Assembly: GCA_900554605.1 (NCBI GenBank) | Contig: USHU01000001.1 | Location: forward strand, 1-30,252 | Direction of reading: 5' to 3' | DNA length: 30,252 nucleotides | Origin: an uncultured Actinomyces sp. | GTDB taxonomy: Bacteria > Actinomycetota > Actinomycetes > Actinomycetales > Actinomycetaceae | Shown here: positions 8,111 through 16,705 of the stretch, in pieces | How the letters are laid out: each line of letters opens with the position of its first letter | How positions within the stretch are numbered: position 1 is the first letter of the stretch | Position numbers and translations under genes: made by a program | Notes under the pieces: generated by a model | What the model was told of the DNA's origin: nothing | The model's input: the letters and a program-made list of their open reading frames with translations, nothing else | Database searches by the model: none

Positions 8111-8899
8111 TCAACGAGGTAGGCCGCGCGCAAACCAACGACCGTGGTCATTTTCTACGCTCAGTGCTAGTTCAAAGGCTTCAGATAGAACTCGTCCGGT
8201 TAGAACTTCCTCGACAGGGCCAGAGGCAAAGACTTCACCGGCTTTCATAACCAGTGCGTGCGTAATCCCCTGAGGAATCTCTTCGAGGTGATGCGTCACC
8301 AAGACGACCTGAGGGGCAGCACGGCCGGAGATGATCTCGGCCATTGCAGCTATGAGCAATTCGCGTGCGCCCAGATCAAGTCCCGCCGCGGGTTCATCGA
8401 GAATCAAGGCTTCAGGATCCGACATCAGTCCGCGGGCAAGGACGATTCTTTGTCTTTCCCCCTCAGAGAGCGTATGGAATGGGCGCTCTTCAAGGTGGGC
8501 AACGCTGAAGAGAGCGAGCAGGTCACGTGCGCGCGCGGTATCGATGTCTTCGTATTCCTCGCCAAAAGGTGAAGAAACTCCCCATGCGGCAGATCGAACA
8601 ACATCGATCGCTCGGGTACTTGGACGCAGCCGTTGTGTAGTCGAGAGAGATACCAAAGAGCAACGAGCTGCCAGTTCCTGGGGTTGGCATGATTCGAGCG
8701 GTACGCCATCGAAACATGCTTGCCCAGAAGAGGGCGCAACTTTCCCGCTAGCGACGCGAACAAGGGATGTTTTTCCCGCCCCGTTTGCTCCTAGAACTAC
8801 CCACTGTTCTTGGCGCGAGGTATGCCAAGAAACCTCACGAAGAATTTCGGTCTCGCCACGGGTCAAGCTGACATCATTGAGCTCAATCACGGTATCCAT
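8111..8899 (-). CDS. lone ABC transporter ATP-binding protein linked to NfeD/SPFH
   Basis: This is a 262-residue ABC ATPase from the ATG at 8899 (MDTVIELNDVSL). The open frame continues upstream to 9040, but that part overlaps the end of glgA and does not look like coding sequence. Motifs are Walker A GANGAGKTS (residues 37-45), signature LSEGERQR, Walker B ALILDEPAAGLDL and the switch histidine in LVTHHLEE. The C-terminal tail ends SVENDHGRWFARGLPR. No permease or substrate-binding gene is nearby, so the transported substrate and even a transport role are unknown. The next genes are nfeD (28 bases away) and the SPFH gene, suggesting a shared function at the membrane. The ribosome-binding site at this start is weak, so the start is less sure than the identity. 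Confidence 0.88.
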   Translation of the reverse strand: MDTVIELNDVSLTRGETEILREVSWHTSRQEQWVVLGANGAGKTSLVRVASGKVAPSSGQACFDGVPLESCQPQELAARCSLVSLSTTQRLRPSTRAIDVVRSAAWGVSSPFGEEYEDIDTARARDLLALFSVAHLEERPFHTLSEGERQRIVLARGLMSDPEALILDEPAAGLDLGARELLIAAMAEIISGRAAPQVVLVTHHLEEIPQGITHALVMKAGEVFASGPVEEVLTGRVLSEAFELALSVENDHGRWFARGLPR

Positions 8900-8954
8900 T
8901 GTTTCAGTATCTCGCAGGATATACAGTGTGTCCTTTTCAAAATAATCAGATTCA

Positions 8955-10163
8955 TCAAACGAGTTGTTTATAGAGTTCAACCGTCTTTTCACCAATTGCA
9001 TCCCACGAGAAAAGTTCCCGCGCACGCACAAGCCCAGCATGTCCCATTTCTCGAGCTCTTTCGGGCGAAGCCAAGACTTGAATCAAACGCTCAGCCATAT
9101 CATGCTCAAAAGCATCCGGATCAAGAGGAGTGCCTGTCCCATCGTGTAGCTGCTCGATCGGAACGAGGTATCCAGTTTCTCCATCGACGATAACATCGGG
9201 GATACCTCCAGTTGCGGTTCCCACGACTGGCAAGCCAACTGCCATAGCCTCAAGGTTAACGATTCCCAGCGGTTCATAGACCGAGGGGGTAACAAAAACA
9301 GTCGCGCAGTCCAAGAGTGCGATGAGGTCGGCGCGCGGAAGCATTTCTGAAATCAAAATGACACCATTGCGAGTGGCTTGAAGCTGTGCAACTAGTCCTT
9401 CGACTTCGGCTGCAATTTGCGGAGTATCTGGCGCTCCAGCACACAAAATGACCTGAACCTCATCCGGAAGCAAACGCGCAGCGCGCAAGAAGTACGGGAG
9501 TCCTTTTTGGCGAGTAATACGACCGACAAAGATCACCGACGGCCGGTTGGGATCCACTCCCCACTGGGACAAGACCTTCGCCTGATGGTCCTTCTCTTCC
9601 GGTGTCGTAGGTACGTGCCACTGCGACAGATCAATTCCGTTGTGGATCACGTGCACGCAATCGGGATCGACCGCGGGATACGCGCGCAAAATGTCCTCAC
9701 GCATTCCATGCGATACAGCGACCACCCCAGCTGCGGCCTCGTAGGCGGAACGCTCAATGAAAGAAGATACGCGGTAACCGCCACCGAGCTGCTCTGCTTT
9801 CCACGGACGCAAGGGTTCGAGGGAATGCGCTGTAATCACATGCGGAATATCGTTCATTAGCGCTGAAATATGTCCGGCAAAATTTGCATACCACGTATGC
9901 GAATGAACAAGATCCGCGCCAACCGTCTGGGCTGCGATCTCAAGATCAACTCCGAGAGTGCGAAGGGCAGCATTTGCCTGCGCAAGTTGAGGCAGATCCT
10001 CGTAGCCGAAAACGCCTTGTTCTCCTTCGCGAGGACCATCAAAAGCCTGAACCCGAAGGTCATCAACCCGAGGGCGAAGAACTTTGGCCAATTCAGTAAC
10101 GTGAACTCCAGCTCCCCCATAGACATGTGGCGGGTATTCTCGGGTCAGCAAATCAACGCGCAT
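8955..10163 (-). CDS. glgA: GT4 glycogen synthase / alpha-maltose-1-phosphate synthase, actinobacterial type
   Basis: This is a 402-residue GT-B glycosyltransferase of family GT4. The N-terminal domain starts MRVDLLTREYPPHVYGGAG with the glycine-rich loop near residues 16-18. The C-terminal nucleotide-sugar domain has FVGRITRQKG and the EX7E motif EPLGIVNLE near residues 297-305. The same gene, divergent from glgC, occurs in mycobacteria, where the product (GlgM) uses ADP-glucose and glucose 1-phosphate to make maltose 1-phosphate for the GlgE pathway. In corynebacteria the relative is called glycogen synthase. The sequence alone does not decide between these. The ATG at 10163 has AAAGGAG 5 bases upstream. 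It is the first gene of the minus-strand run that goes on to the ABC ATPase and glnA2-glnE. Confidence 0.93.
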   Translation of the reverse strand: MRVDLLTREYPPHVYGGAGVHVTELAKVLRPRVDDLRVQAFDGPREGEQGVFGYEDLPQLAQANAALRTLGVDLEIAAQTVGADLVHSHTWYANFAGHISALMNDIPHVITAHSLEPLRPWKAEQLGGGYRVSSFIERSAYEAAAGVVAVSHGMREDILRAYPAVDPDCVHVIHNGIDLSQWHVPTTPEEKDHQAKVLSQWGVDPNRPSVIFVGRITRQKGLPYFLRAARLLPDEVQVILCAGAPDTPQIAAEVEGLVAQLQATRNGVILISEMLPRADLIALLDCATVFVTPSVYEPLGIVNLEAMAVGLPVVGTATGGIPDVIVDGETGYLVPIEQLHDGTGTPLDPDAFEHDMAERLIQVLASPERAREMGHAGLVRARELFSWDAIGEKTVELYKQLV

Positions 10164-10281
10164 GTGAGCTCCTTTGACGCACGGATGCCTCTAGCTTAGC
10201 GGAAATGTTGCGTGAACTATGTTCTTCGCCACGTTTTAAAATCGGCCGCCAAAAGTGTGCGTTTGCGCATACTCTTGTGTC
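10164..10281. promoter_or_regulatory. divergent promoter region between glgA and glgC
   Basis: These 118 bases lie between divergent glgA and glgC starts and must hold both promoters, allowing joint control of glycogen synthesis. TAAAAT at 10237-10242 is a possible plus-strand -10 for glgC, without a good -35. The glgA side shows a clear Shine-Dalgarno but no convincing hexamer pair. No clear repeated operator was found. Confidence 0.4.
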
Positions 10282-11520
10282 ATGGCTAAAAATCATGTTC
10301 TTGCGATCGTTCTAGCCGGAGGCGAGGGTAAACGGCTCATGCCCTTGACCATGGATCGGGCAAAGCCGGCCGTTCCCTTCGGTGGCCACTTCCGTCTTAT
10401 CGATTTTTCTCTCTCGAATATGGTCAATTCGGGATACATGAAAATCGTCGTCCTGACTCAATACAAGTCACACTCGCTTGACCGTCACGTCACGCGAACT
10501 TGGTATACCTCTCCTCTCCTCGGCAACTTCATTGCACCTGTGCCCGCCCAGCAGCGTCGCGGCCCGCACTGGTATTTGGGAAGCGCCGATGCAATCTATC
10601 AGTCACTCAACATCGTCGATGATGAAAACCCTGATTACATCGTTATTACAGGTGCCGACAACATCTACCGCATGGATTTCTCGCAGATGGTTGAACACCA
10701 CATCGAATCGGGACTTCCTGCAACCGTGGCCGGTATCCGTCAGCCCATCGAGCTGGCGCCTTCTTTAGGTGTCATCGAAGGCAAAGACGGGCACGTCGAT
10801 AAGTTCGTTGAAAAGCCGCAGAATCCGCAAGGTCTTCCCGATAATCCCAATCAGGTCCTCGCCTCTATGGGTAACTACGTCTTCACGACGGCAGAACTCA
10901 TTGCCGCGCTTCGTGAAGACGCAGAAGATCCTCTTTCCAAGCACGACATGGGTGGCAATATCATCCCGTGGTTCGTCGAGCGCGGCATGTGCGGTTACTA
11001 CGATTTCAAGGATAATGACGTCCCCGGATCCACCGATCGTGACCGCGACTACTGGCGCGATGTCGGTACCTTGGACGCCTACTACGAGGCCAATATGGAC
11101 CTCATTAGCGTCCACCCGGTCTTCAACCTGTACAACAGGGATTGGCCGACCATGACGCTCCTGGATGGCTCGCTACCTCCCGCAAAGTTCGTTTATGGCG
11201 ACGAGCACTCCCGCATGGGACATGCCGTGGATTCCTTCGTCTCCCCTGGCGTGATTATCTCCGGTGGCGAGGTCTACCACTCGATCATTTCTCCCAACAC
11301 CTACGTCCACTCGTGGGCACAGGTGACGGATTCGGTCATCATGAATGGCACCCGAGTGGGCCGTCATGCGATCGTTTCGAAGACGATCCTCGATAAGGGA
11401 GTGATCGTCGAAGAGGGTGCGGTTGTCGGTGTCGACCTCGAGCACGACCTCGAACGTGGCTTCACTGTCACCGAATCGGGCATTACCGTCGTCCCCAAGG
11501 GAGTCGTCGTTACTCGCTAA
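10282..11520 (+). CDS. glgC: glucose-1-phosphate adenylyltransferase (ADP-glucose pyrophosphorylase)
   Basis: GlgC makes ADP-glucose from glucose 1-phosphate and ATP, the committed step toward glycogen. The 412-residue product from the ATG at 10282 begins [23 protein letters not shown]. It has the pyrophosphorylase loop GGEGKRL, the [10 protein letters not shown] site, [25 protein letters not shown] and [17 protein letters not shown]. The C-terminal part (from about residue 300) is a left-handed beta-helix with hexapeptide repeats such as [10 protein letters not shown]. The frame is open to a GTG at 10255, but family comparison places the start at 10282. No ribosome-binding site precedes this ATG, so a leaderless transcript is possible. 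It is the only long plus-strand gene in the window and is divergent from glgA. Confidence 0.96.
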   Translation: MAKNHVLAIVLAGGEGKRLMPLTMDRAKPAVPFGGHFRLIDFSLSNMVNSGYMKIVVLTQYKSHSLDRHVTRTWYTSPLLGNFIAPVPAQQRRGPHWYLGSADAIYQSLNIVDDENPDYIVITGADNIYRMDFSQMVEHHIESGLPATVAGIRQPIELAPSLGVIEGKDGHVDKFVEKPQNPQGLPDNPNQVLASMGNYVFTTAELIAALREDAEDPLSKHDMGGNIIPWFVERGMCGYYDFKDNDVPGSTDRDRDYWRDVGTLDAYYEANMDLISVHPVFNLYNRDWPTMTLLDGSLPPAKFVYGDEHSRMGHAVDSFVSPGVIISGGEVYHSIISPNTYVHSWAQVTDSVIMNGTRVGRHAIVSKTILDKGVIVEEGAVVGVDLEHDLERGFTVTESGITVVPKGVVVTR

Positions 11521-11541
11521 GAGCCACGCATAGAGACGTTA

Positions 11542-11572
11542 CTGGCCTCCGAACCTAATGTTCGGAGGCCAG
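11542..11572. terminator. bidirectional terminator hairpin between glgC and the NUDIX gene
   Basis: A perfect 13-bp inverted repeat (ctggcctccgaac / gttcggaggccag) with a 5-base loop (ctaat) lies 21 bases after the glgC stop and 4 bases after the minus-strand NUDIX stop. Because the genes converge here it can end both transcripts. T-runs are poor on either side, so termination may rely on the strong stem. Confidence 0.85.
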
Positions 11573-11576
11573 CGCG

Positions 11577-12092
11577 TTATTCAATGACAAGTGTTGTCCC
11601 ATCCCAACCAGCAAGGCAGATGCGAAGCAGTTCGACAAGCCGAGTTGGATAGATTTCATAGTCACGTGACTGGGCCTCAAAATCATCGATATCCCACCAG
11701 CGGTATTCGTCAATGACGCGTTGTTCTTCTTCGGTCCAGCGGGTATCACTCAGTTCCTTGCAGTGCGTACGCGCAGAAAAGATCTCTTCGTCTTGGCGCG
11801 CAAGGACTGTTTCGAAATCGAACACTGCACGGCGATATGCAATAGGACCGATCAGTAGTTCCGGTTCCAGACGGATTCCAGTTTCTTCAAACAGCTCACG
11901 TGAAGCACATTGGCGAGCGCTTTCGCCATCTTCGATTCCCCCACCAACGGTAAACCACCACGAGCGCTCGGGATTGTCCGCGTCGTGGCCTCGGACCAGA
12001 AGTACACGGTCTTCTTCGTCAAAAAGAATCACCCGCGCCGCACGTCTATGCGGAATTCCTTCCGCGTCCCGAGGCCAATTGTGCGCGCTCAC
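11577..12092 (-). CDS. NUDIX hydrolase
   Basis: This 171-residue protein has a perfect NUDIX box: GGIEDGESARQCASRELFEE followed by TGI, near residues 51-73, with the REXXEE metal-binding core. Upstream is WWFTVGGG, typical of small NUDIX enzymes. They cleave nucleoside diphosphates linked to another group; the substrate cannot be read from this sequence. The GTG at 12092 overlaps the PrsW stop by four bases (GTGA), so translation is likely coupled. It is the last gene of the thrS-pgsA-patA-pimA run. A NUDIX gene also sits just after pimA in mycobacteria (Rv2609c), which suggests the same neighbour in a slightly different order. Confidence 0.9.
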   Translation of the reverse strand: MSAHNWPRDAEGIPHRRAARVILFDEEDRVLLVRGHDADNPERSWWFTVGGGIEDGESARQCASRELFEETGIRLEPELLIGPIAYRRAVFDFETVLARQDEEIFSARTHCKELSDTRWTEEEQRVIDEYRWWDIDDFEAQSRDYEIYPTRLVELLRICLAGWDGTTLVIE

Positions 12093-13357
12093 GCCCCCAC
12101 CTGGGCTGCCGTTTGGGACAGTTGCGTCAACGAAAGGAATCGGCTCCGTTCCTGGATCGCTTTGTCGAGGAGGGCACGGTCGTAAGCATCACGCCCGGGG
12201 TCCGGCCGGCGACGTTTTTCGCGATTCGCTTCATCGAGGCCAACAGCAGCAAGTGCATTCAAGAACAGATCCATGGACTTGCGAGCTTCCGACCCGGATT
12301 TCGCGGCCCACTGAACCGCGTTCCGTCGCTGAGCGCGATCACTCACCATACCCACTTCAACGGGCAGGACCCAGCCGCCGACGACATAGGGAATAAGGCC
12401 TCGCTGAATACTCGATGCCTCTCGAGAGGATTGGATAATGAGGAATACAAACCAACCGACGAAAAGGGGCACTTCAAAGAACAGGTACGCAACGTACCAG
12501 CTCCCTTGATCGTTCACGCTTGCAAGGAAATTCCAGAAGGCGTGGAAGAAGACTGCGGTGAGGTATCCGAGAAATACACGGATCGTGCTCCACAGCGGAC
12601 CGTAACAGCGAATAATCACTAAGGCGACAGCCATTCCCGTGAAAGAGGTGGCCATCGGGTGAACAAAAGGTGAAAGGATTCCACGGTTAAATACCGTCGA
12701 AGTCAACATCGAGCTGCCTGATGAACTGGACTTCAGGAAATACTGAATATTTTCAATAAACGCGAATCCAGCGCCGGTGATACCACCGGTAATCAATCCG
12801 TCGAGCCGGGAATTAATTGAGTTTCTTCGGGCAAGAATAAAGATGACGACGCCGAGGCCCTTGAAGAGCTCTTCAGCAAAAGGAGCAACGATCACGGCGA
12901 CCAGTACCGTCGCTATATTCGCGTCTCCCAAAGTGCGTGCAAGATCAAGATTCAGAGTGCTATTGACGACAAGAGATGATGCCGTAGCAACACCCGCCCC
13001 CCAGATGAAGCACAAGAATTTTGCCTTCCAGCCCTCTCGTTCCCAACGGTCTAGGTAATTCAAAACACCCAGCACAATTCCAAGCGGAATCAGGGCAAGA
13101 AGAGTCATCGTTGCAGCGGATACAACGCCTCCGGTGCCGACATATGTCGCCATGAGGACAACGACACCGAGGGTTCCCAGCAGCGTAAAGATAATTTCTA
13201 GATAGGGCAGGGTCTTCACTCGCTGCGGGATATGCCAACTCGGGGCAAGTTCAGGAGCAGGGTCTTCAGGCCGAATGAGTTCAGATTCCGTGGTTTTAAT
13301 CTTCTTCAGACGGTAGTCCTCCCCCGGACCACCCCATCGCACCGTAGTATCACTCAT
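12089..13357 (-). CDS. prsW: PrsW-family intramembrane protease
   Basis: This is a 422-residue polytopic membrane protein. After a soluble N-terminus of about 50 residues come hydrophobic segments from about residues 52 to 315. The family motifs are present: APFAEELFKG (Glu162, Glu163, Lys166), GFAFIENIQYF (Glu202), FVHPMATSF (His233) and FFHAFWNF (His272). These match the conserved acids and histidines of PrsW, a CAAX-protease relative. In Bacillus PrsW cleaves the anti-sigma factor RsiW. No anti-sigma gene is visible here, so the target is unknown. The C-terminal 100 residues are soluble and highly charged. The start (ATG 13357) directly abuts the stop of the LemA-like gene (TAA then ATG). 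Prokaryotic relatives without a sigma factor nearby are common in actinobacteria. Confidence 0.9.
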   Translation of the reverse strand: MSDTTVRWGGPGEDYRLKKIKTTESELIRPEDPAPELAPSWHIPQRVKTLPYLEIIFTLLGTLGVVVLMATYVGTGGVVSAATMTLLALIPLGIVLGVLNYLDRWEREGWKAKFLCFIWGAGVATASSLVVNSTLNLDLARTLGDANIATVLVAVIVAPFAEELFKGLGVVIFILARRNSINSRLDGLITGGITGAGFAFIENIQYFLKSSSSGSSMLTSTVFNRGILSPFVHPMATSFTGMAVALVIIRCYGPLWSTIRVFLGYLTAVFFHAFWNFLASVNDQGSWYVAYLFFEVPLFVGWFVFLIIQSSREASSIQRGLIPYVVGGWVLPVEVGMVSDRAQRRNAVQWAAKSGSEARKSMDLFLNALAAVGLDEANREKRRRPDPGRDAYDRALLDKAIQERSRFLSLTQLSQTAAQVGA

Positions 13358-13984
13358 TTAATAGCCAAGTCCATCTTCAAGGGTGTCATCATCAAAGTCG
13401 ACGCTCACAGCATAGGGGGCATGCCCCGCCAAATGCGCCAGCCTGACCCAGGTACGCTCCCGAATTTTGCGTGTCTGGCTGACGTAGAGGTTATGCATTG
13501 AACGCGCTAATTGCACTTTGTACGATACCTGATCGAGCTGGTGAAGTTCGCGAGACCAATAGGGATCGTTTTCCATCCTCTCGCGCACTTCAGTATTGAT
13601 CGCACTGCGGAGCACACGTGAGAGCGTTGACTGCGCCTCAAGGTAAGCCAAAGACTGAGTTCGCGTTTCTTCATCCGATGCTGCTGCTTCAGCACTTCTC
13701 CTATCCAGACCATCGGCAACGAGAGGAAGATCCTCACGTCGCACACATGCGCAAGCAGCCGAAGAGAGCTCGGCCGATACCGCTGAAGGCAAGTCGGGAT
13801 ACTCGGCAATCCTTTGCCCGTATCGAGCTCGTTCATCGAGAAGAAGAGCAAGCGAATCGCGCGTCGTCAAAATACGCCAATGTAGACGATCCAGACGCGT
13901 CGCAAGAATGGCAGACTGGCGAATGATGAGAGCAACGCAGCCGACAGCAAGGATCGTAATAAGGAGTATGAGCGGGTTATTCAC
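13358..13984 (-). CDS. LemA-like single-pass membrane protein, conserved next to pimA
   Basis: A hydrophobic N-terminal helix (PLILLITILAVGCVALII) precedes a long helical region with RLDRLHWRI and many charged heptads. The protein ends with RLAHLAGHAPYAVSVDFDDD. The organisation (one membrane anchor, helical bundle) and the terminal LAGHAP..(F/Y)..(D/E)DD pattern match an uncharacterised LemA-like protein encoded beside pimA and pdxS in streptomycetes. Function is unknown. I place the start at GTG 13984, six bases after GGGGGAG. ATGs at 13990 and 13999 are alternatives, and all overlap the end of pimA. It is followed immediately by prsW, so the two membrane proteins are coupled. Confidence 0.78.
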   Translation of the reverse strand: MNNPLILLITILAVGCVALIIRQSAILATRLDRLHWRILTTRDSLALLLDERARYGQRIAEYPDLPSAVSAELSSAACACVRREDLPLVADGLDRRSAEAAASDEETRTQSLAYLEAQSTLSRVLRSAINTEVRERMENDPYWSRELHQLDQVSYKVQLARSMHNLYVSQTRKIRERTWVRLAHLAGHAPYAVSVDFDDDTLEDGLGY

Positions 13985-15155
13985 TGTCATCTCCCCCATT
14001 TCGGCCTCGGAGCAAATCTAAAGCCGTCGGATCAGCAGGCTGCCCCTGAGCTGATGCCAAAACAGTCTGGTAGAGCGCGAGAACCTGATCTGTTACGGTA
14101 TCCCATCCGTAGCGACGGCTCGCATTCAGACCGCGTTGGGCAAGTGCGCTACAGCGCTCAGAGTCCTTGAGCAATGCAACGAGCTGGCGAGCAAGATCAG
14201 CGCTATCACCCGTTGCAAATAACGCTCCTGATTCGCCTTGGTCAAGCACCGCTCGGAATGCCTCGAGATCAGAGGCAAGAACTGCACATTCAGCGGCCAT
14301 CGCCTCGACCAAAACGATCCCGAAAGACTCGCCACCAGTCTGCGGTGCTACATAGACAGTCGCGCCTTTAAGTAGTGAGGCTTTATCTTCATCGCTCACT
14401 CCCCCGAGGAATTCGACTGAATCACCAAAGCTCTCCAGTTGCTTTTGGAATTCGTGTGCACCGCCTCGCCCAGCGATCAAGAAGCGAGCCCCGGGGACCT
14501 CCTGAAGAACCCTGCCAATCGCATCGGCGAAAACAGGAAGTCCCTTACGCGGTTCATCCAAGCGTCCCAGGAAGACAACAACCGGACGATCGTCCGTAGC
14601 AGCCCACTCTTCTTTGGGCTCGGCCTGGGCAAAAAAGTGTGTGTCCACACCGTTGGGAATAATCACGGCGTCGCCTCCATGATGTTCCACAAGGGTGCGA
14701 CGCGCCTCGGAGGAGACAGCAATGCGCGCGGCAAGTTTCTCGAGAAGCGGATCAAGAGCGGGAGAAGAGACTGAGCGCGAGAAAGAATAGTCCAGCGCCG
14801 CGTGGAAAGTCCCGATGACTGGGACGGCTGCGGCTCGAAGAGCAAGCATCGAAATCGAGGGAACCTCGGGCTCGTGAACGTGCAGCACGTCGAAATCGCC
14901 TTCTTCGAGCCATTTCTTTGTTCGAGAATTCGCAATGGGGCTAAAGGAAAGGCGTGCAACGGAACCGTTGAAAGGAATAGCGACGGATGAACCAACCGCC
15001 GTAATCCACTCGGGTAAATCCGTTGTATCTTTCGCCGGGGTTAGTACCTTGACGTCATGGCCGCGTTTAAGCAGCTCAAGGGCGAAATCGCGAATGTGGA
15101 ATTGGACGCCGCCGGGGACATCCCAGGAGTAGGGATTGACTATTCCGATCTTCAC
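13977..15155 (-). CDS. pimA: PimA, phosphatidylinositol alpha-mannosyltransferase
   Basis: This 392-residue GT4 glycosyltransferase begins MKIGIVNPYSWDVPGGVQFH, a close match to the mycobacterial PimA start including the GGVQ loop. Later features are FHAALDYSFSR, VSSEARRTLVEHHG, FLGRLDEPRKGLPV and the EX7E donor-binding motif ESFGIVLVE near residue 276. PimA transfers mannose from GDP-mannose to the 2-position of phosphatidylinositol at the cytoplasmic face of the membrane, the first step to phosphatidylinositol mannosides. The GTG at 15155 directly abuts the patA stop (TAG then GTG). The neighbouring pgsA and patA genes support this role over other GT4 enzymes. Confidence 0.94.
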   Translation of the reverse strand: MKIGIVNPYSWDVPGGVQFHIRDFALELLKRGHDVKVLTPAKDTTDLPEWITAVGSSVAIPFNGSVARLSFSPIANSRTKKWLEEGDFDVLHVHEPEVPSISMLALRAAAVPVIGTFHAALDYSFSRSVSSPALDPLLEKLAARIAVSSEARRTLVEHHGGDAVIIPNGVDTHFFAQAEPKEEWAATDDRPVVVFLGRLDEPRKGLPVFADAIGRVLQEVPGARFLIAGRGGAHEFQKQLESFGDSVEFLGGVSDEDKASLLKGATVYVAPQTGGESFGIVLVEAMAAECAVLASDLEAFRAVLDQGESGALFATGDSADLARQLVALLKDSERCSALAQRGLNASRRYGWDTVTDQVLALYQTVLASAQGQPADPTALDLLRGRNGGDDSE

Positions 15156-16079
15156 CTAGTGCCCCTTCTGCGCTGCGCGCTGACGCGCTCTCTCCAACCG
15201 CTCCGGATCTAAATCCTCAACAAAGACTGCTTGCATCATATGCCACTCGCGAATCCTGCGTTGAAGAATCGGTGTTAACGCATTCACCCATCGCTGGGTC
15301 AGTTCGGGAACGTCAGGGTCTTCGGAATCTGGATCGTAGAGATTTTCGGTAATCTCCAAACGAACGAATTCCGGACGGCCAGAATCATCAATATCGGAGA
15401 CAACTCCAGCAACCAAGGGTGCTCGTAGCGCGCGGGCAAGCGCCGCCGGACCGGCAGCGACGAGCGCTTTGCGGGAACCAAAGTCCACTTCGATCCCTGA
15501 TCCGGAAATATCGCGATCCGCAAGAAGTGGGACAACGAGGCCTGCGCGCCCTTCAGCCCGATCGCGGAGGGTGTGGAAGACGCTGTCCCCCGGCGAGACA
15601 CCGATAATTTCCATACCAACATTGCTCCGCAAATTGACGAAAGCATTGAAGAGCTCTGGTGGATTCAGTTTCTCTGCAACGGTGAGAATCCCCAGTCCCT
15701 GAGCGCAAACCGCTGCGCCTACGCGATCGAATGTTCCTGAATGCGCAAGAGCAAGCACGACCGGACCGGAAGAACTCAGTTCGATCAGCCCTTGGGCCTG
15801 ACTTAAATCGACGCGGCTTCGCAGCGCTTCGCCGATGCGTCCGCCAAAACTGAGTTGTTCGACGTAGGCGTTGACGTGTGAGCGCACTGCTTCGCGCAAC
15901 TGGACGCGCGAAATTGGGTGTCCTAGTAAACGCTCATGGTTTGCGCGCATTCTTCGAACGCTCGGGCCATTGAGAAGACACATCAGGTCCGCGCCGCGAC
16001 GGCCAAGCCATCGGACACATCCAAAGGGGAGATGCGGAACGATCTTAAACGCCCACACAAGACCGCGACCCGACATCAT
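15156..16079 (-). CDS. patA: PatA, phosphatidylinositol mannoside acyltransferase
   Basis: This is a 307-residue protein of the bacterial lipid A/HtrB-like acyltransferase family. The HX4D motif is HSGTFD (His113, Asp118), followed by VPLLADRDISGSGIEVDFG and, near the end, WHMMQAVFVEDLDPERL. The final WHM.Q pattern is also seen in mycobacterial PatA. The enzyme adds palmitate to the mannose of phosphatidylinositol monomannoside made by PimA. It is expected to be membrane-associated at the inner face. The start (ATG at 16079) overlaps the pgsA stop by four bases (ATGA). A second ATG follows immediately. The order pgsA-patA-pimA is exactly that of mycobacteria, which makes the assignment firm. 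Confidence 0.93.
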   Translation of the reverse strand: MMSGRGLVWAFKIVPHLPFGCVRWLGRRGADLMCLLNGPSVRRMRANHERLLGHPISRVQLREAVRSHVNAYVEQLSFGGRIGEALRSRVDLSQAQGLIELSSSGPVVLALAHSGTFDRVGAAVCAQGLGILTVAEKLNPPELFNAFVNLRSNVGMEIIGVSPGDSVFHTLRDRAEGRAGLVVPLLADRDISGSGIEVDFGSRKALVAAGPAALARALRAPLVAGVVSDIDDSGRPEFVRLEITENLYDPDSEDPDVPELTQRWVNALTPILQRRIREWHMMQAVFVEDLDPERLERARQRAAQKGH

Positions 16080-16705
16080 GACTCCGTGGATTGTTCAATG
16101 TGACGAGCAGTGAAGTGTACGCGTTGAATAACGGTCACGAGAGACGCGAAAGCAACCCAACATAGGCCTGCGGCAAAGAAGAAGGCTGGAGCACCCCAAC
16201 CGTAAAGAGCGGCTCCCAATAGAGCAACAATCAATCGATCAGTACGCTCGGCAATCCCCACTTTGGCAATAACACCGACAGACTCTGCGCGCGCCCGGGC
16301 ATAGGGAACGGTCGCCGCACCAACAATCGCAATCAGACCCGCGATAATCGCTACTGTTCGCGTTGTCGAAGGTTCCATGGTGAAGACGGCGAAAGCGACA
16401 AGCGAAGCAAAAACAGCGCCATCGCCCAGGCGATCCATCGTCGAGTCAAGGAATGCACCAAAAGGCGAGGAGGTCCCACTCATTCGCGCAAGCACTCCGT
16501 CAATGGAATCGCAAAATAGAACGACTCCTAACGCGAGCGCCCCCTGCCAGAGATATCCCCGCGGCAAAGTAGAAACTGCAACTGCAATCGTGACGAGAGT
16601 CCCCGTAACGGTCACCATATTTGGTGTCACATGTGCCGCCAGCAGCAACCTGGCAAGCGGAGTGAAGATCGTTTTGGTTATTGAACGTCCGTGGTTTCCG
16701 AGCAC
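16076..16705 (-). CDS. pgsA: PgsA, phosphatidylinositol phosphate synthase (CDP-alcohol phosphatidyltransferase)
   Basis: This 209-residue membrane protein carries the complete CDP-alcohol phosphotransferase signature D-G-X2-A-R-X8-G-X3-D-X3-D. It reads from SIDGVLARM (Asp69, Gly70, Ala73, Arg74) to Gly83, Asp87 and Asp91. Several hydrophobic helices surround it. In actinobacteria this enzyme joins CDP-diacylglycerol and inositol 1-phosphate, giving phosphatidylinositol phosphate, the precursor of the PimA substrate. I choose the GTG at 16705 because AGGAG lies 5 bases upstream and the start overlaps the HIT gene stop by one base (TAGTG). The frame is open to a TTG at 16729, which has no comparable signal. 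The length from 16705 is close to the mycobacterial enzyme. Confidence 0.94.
   Translation of the reverse strand: MLGNHGRSITKTIFTPLARLLLAAHVTPNMVTVTGTLVTIAVAVSTLPRGYLWQGALALGVVLFCDSIDGVLARMSGTSSPFGAFLDSTMDRLGDGAVFASLVAFAVFTMEPSTTRTVAIIAGLIAIVGAATVPYARARAESVGVIAKVGIAERTDRLIVALLGAALYGWGAPAFFFAAGLCWVAFASLVTVIQRVHFTARHIEQSTES

Noticed and set aside
8900..8954. separate promoter for the ABC-NfeD-SPFH genes in the glgA-ABC gap
   Set aside because: TTGAAA and TATATC are present, but only 11 bases apart, so I could not support a promoter.
11713..12396. 227-residue open frame on the plus strand over the NUDIX and PrsW genes
   Set aside because: The composition is Ser/Arg/Pro-rich as expected for an antisense frame, and the opposite strand carries a perfect NUDIX box.
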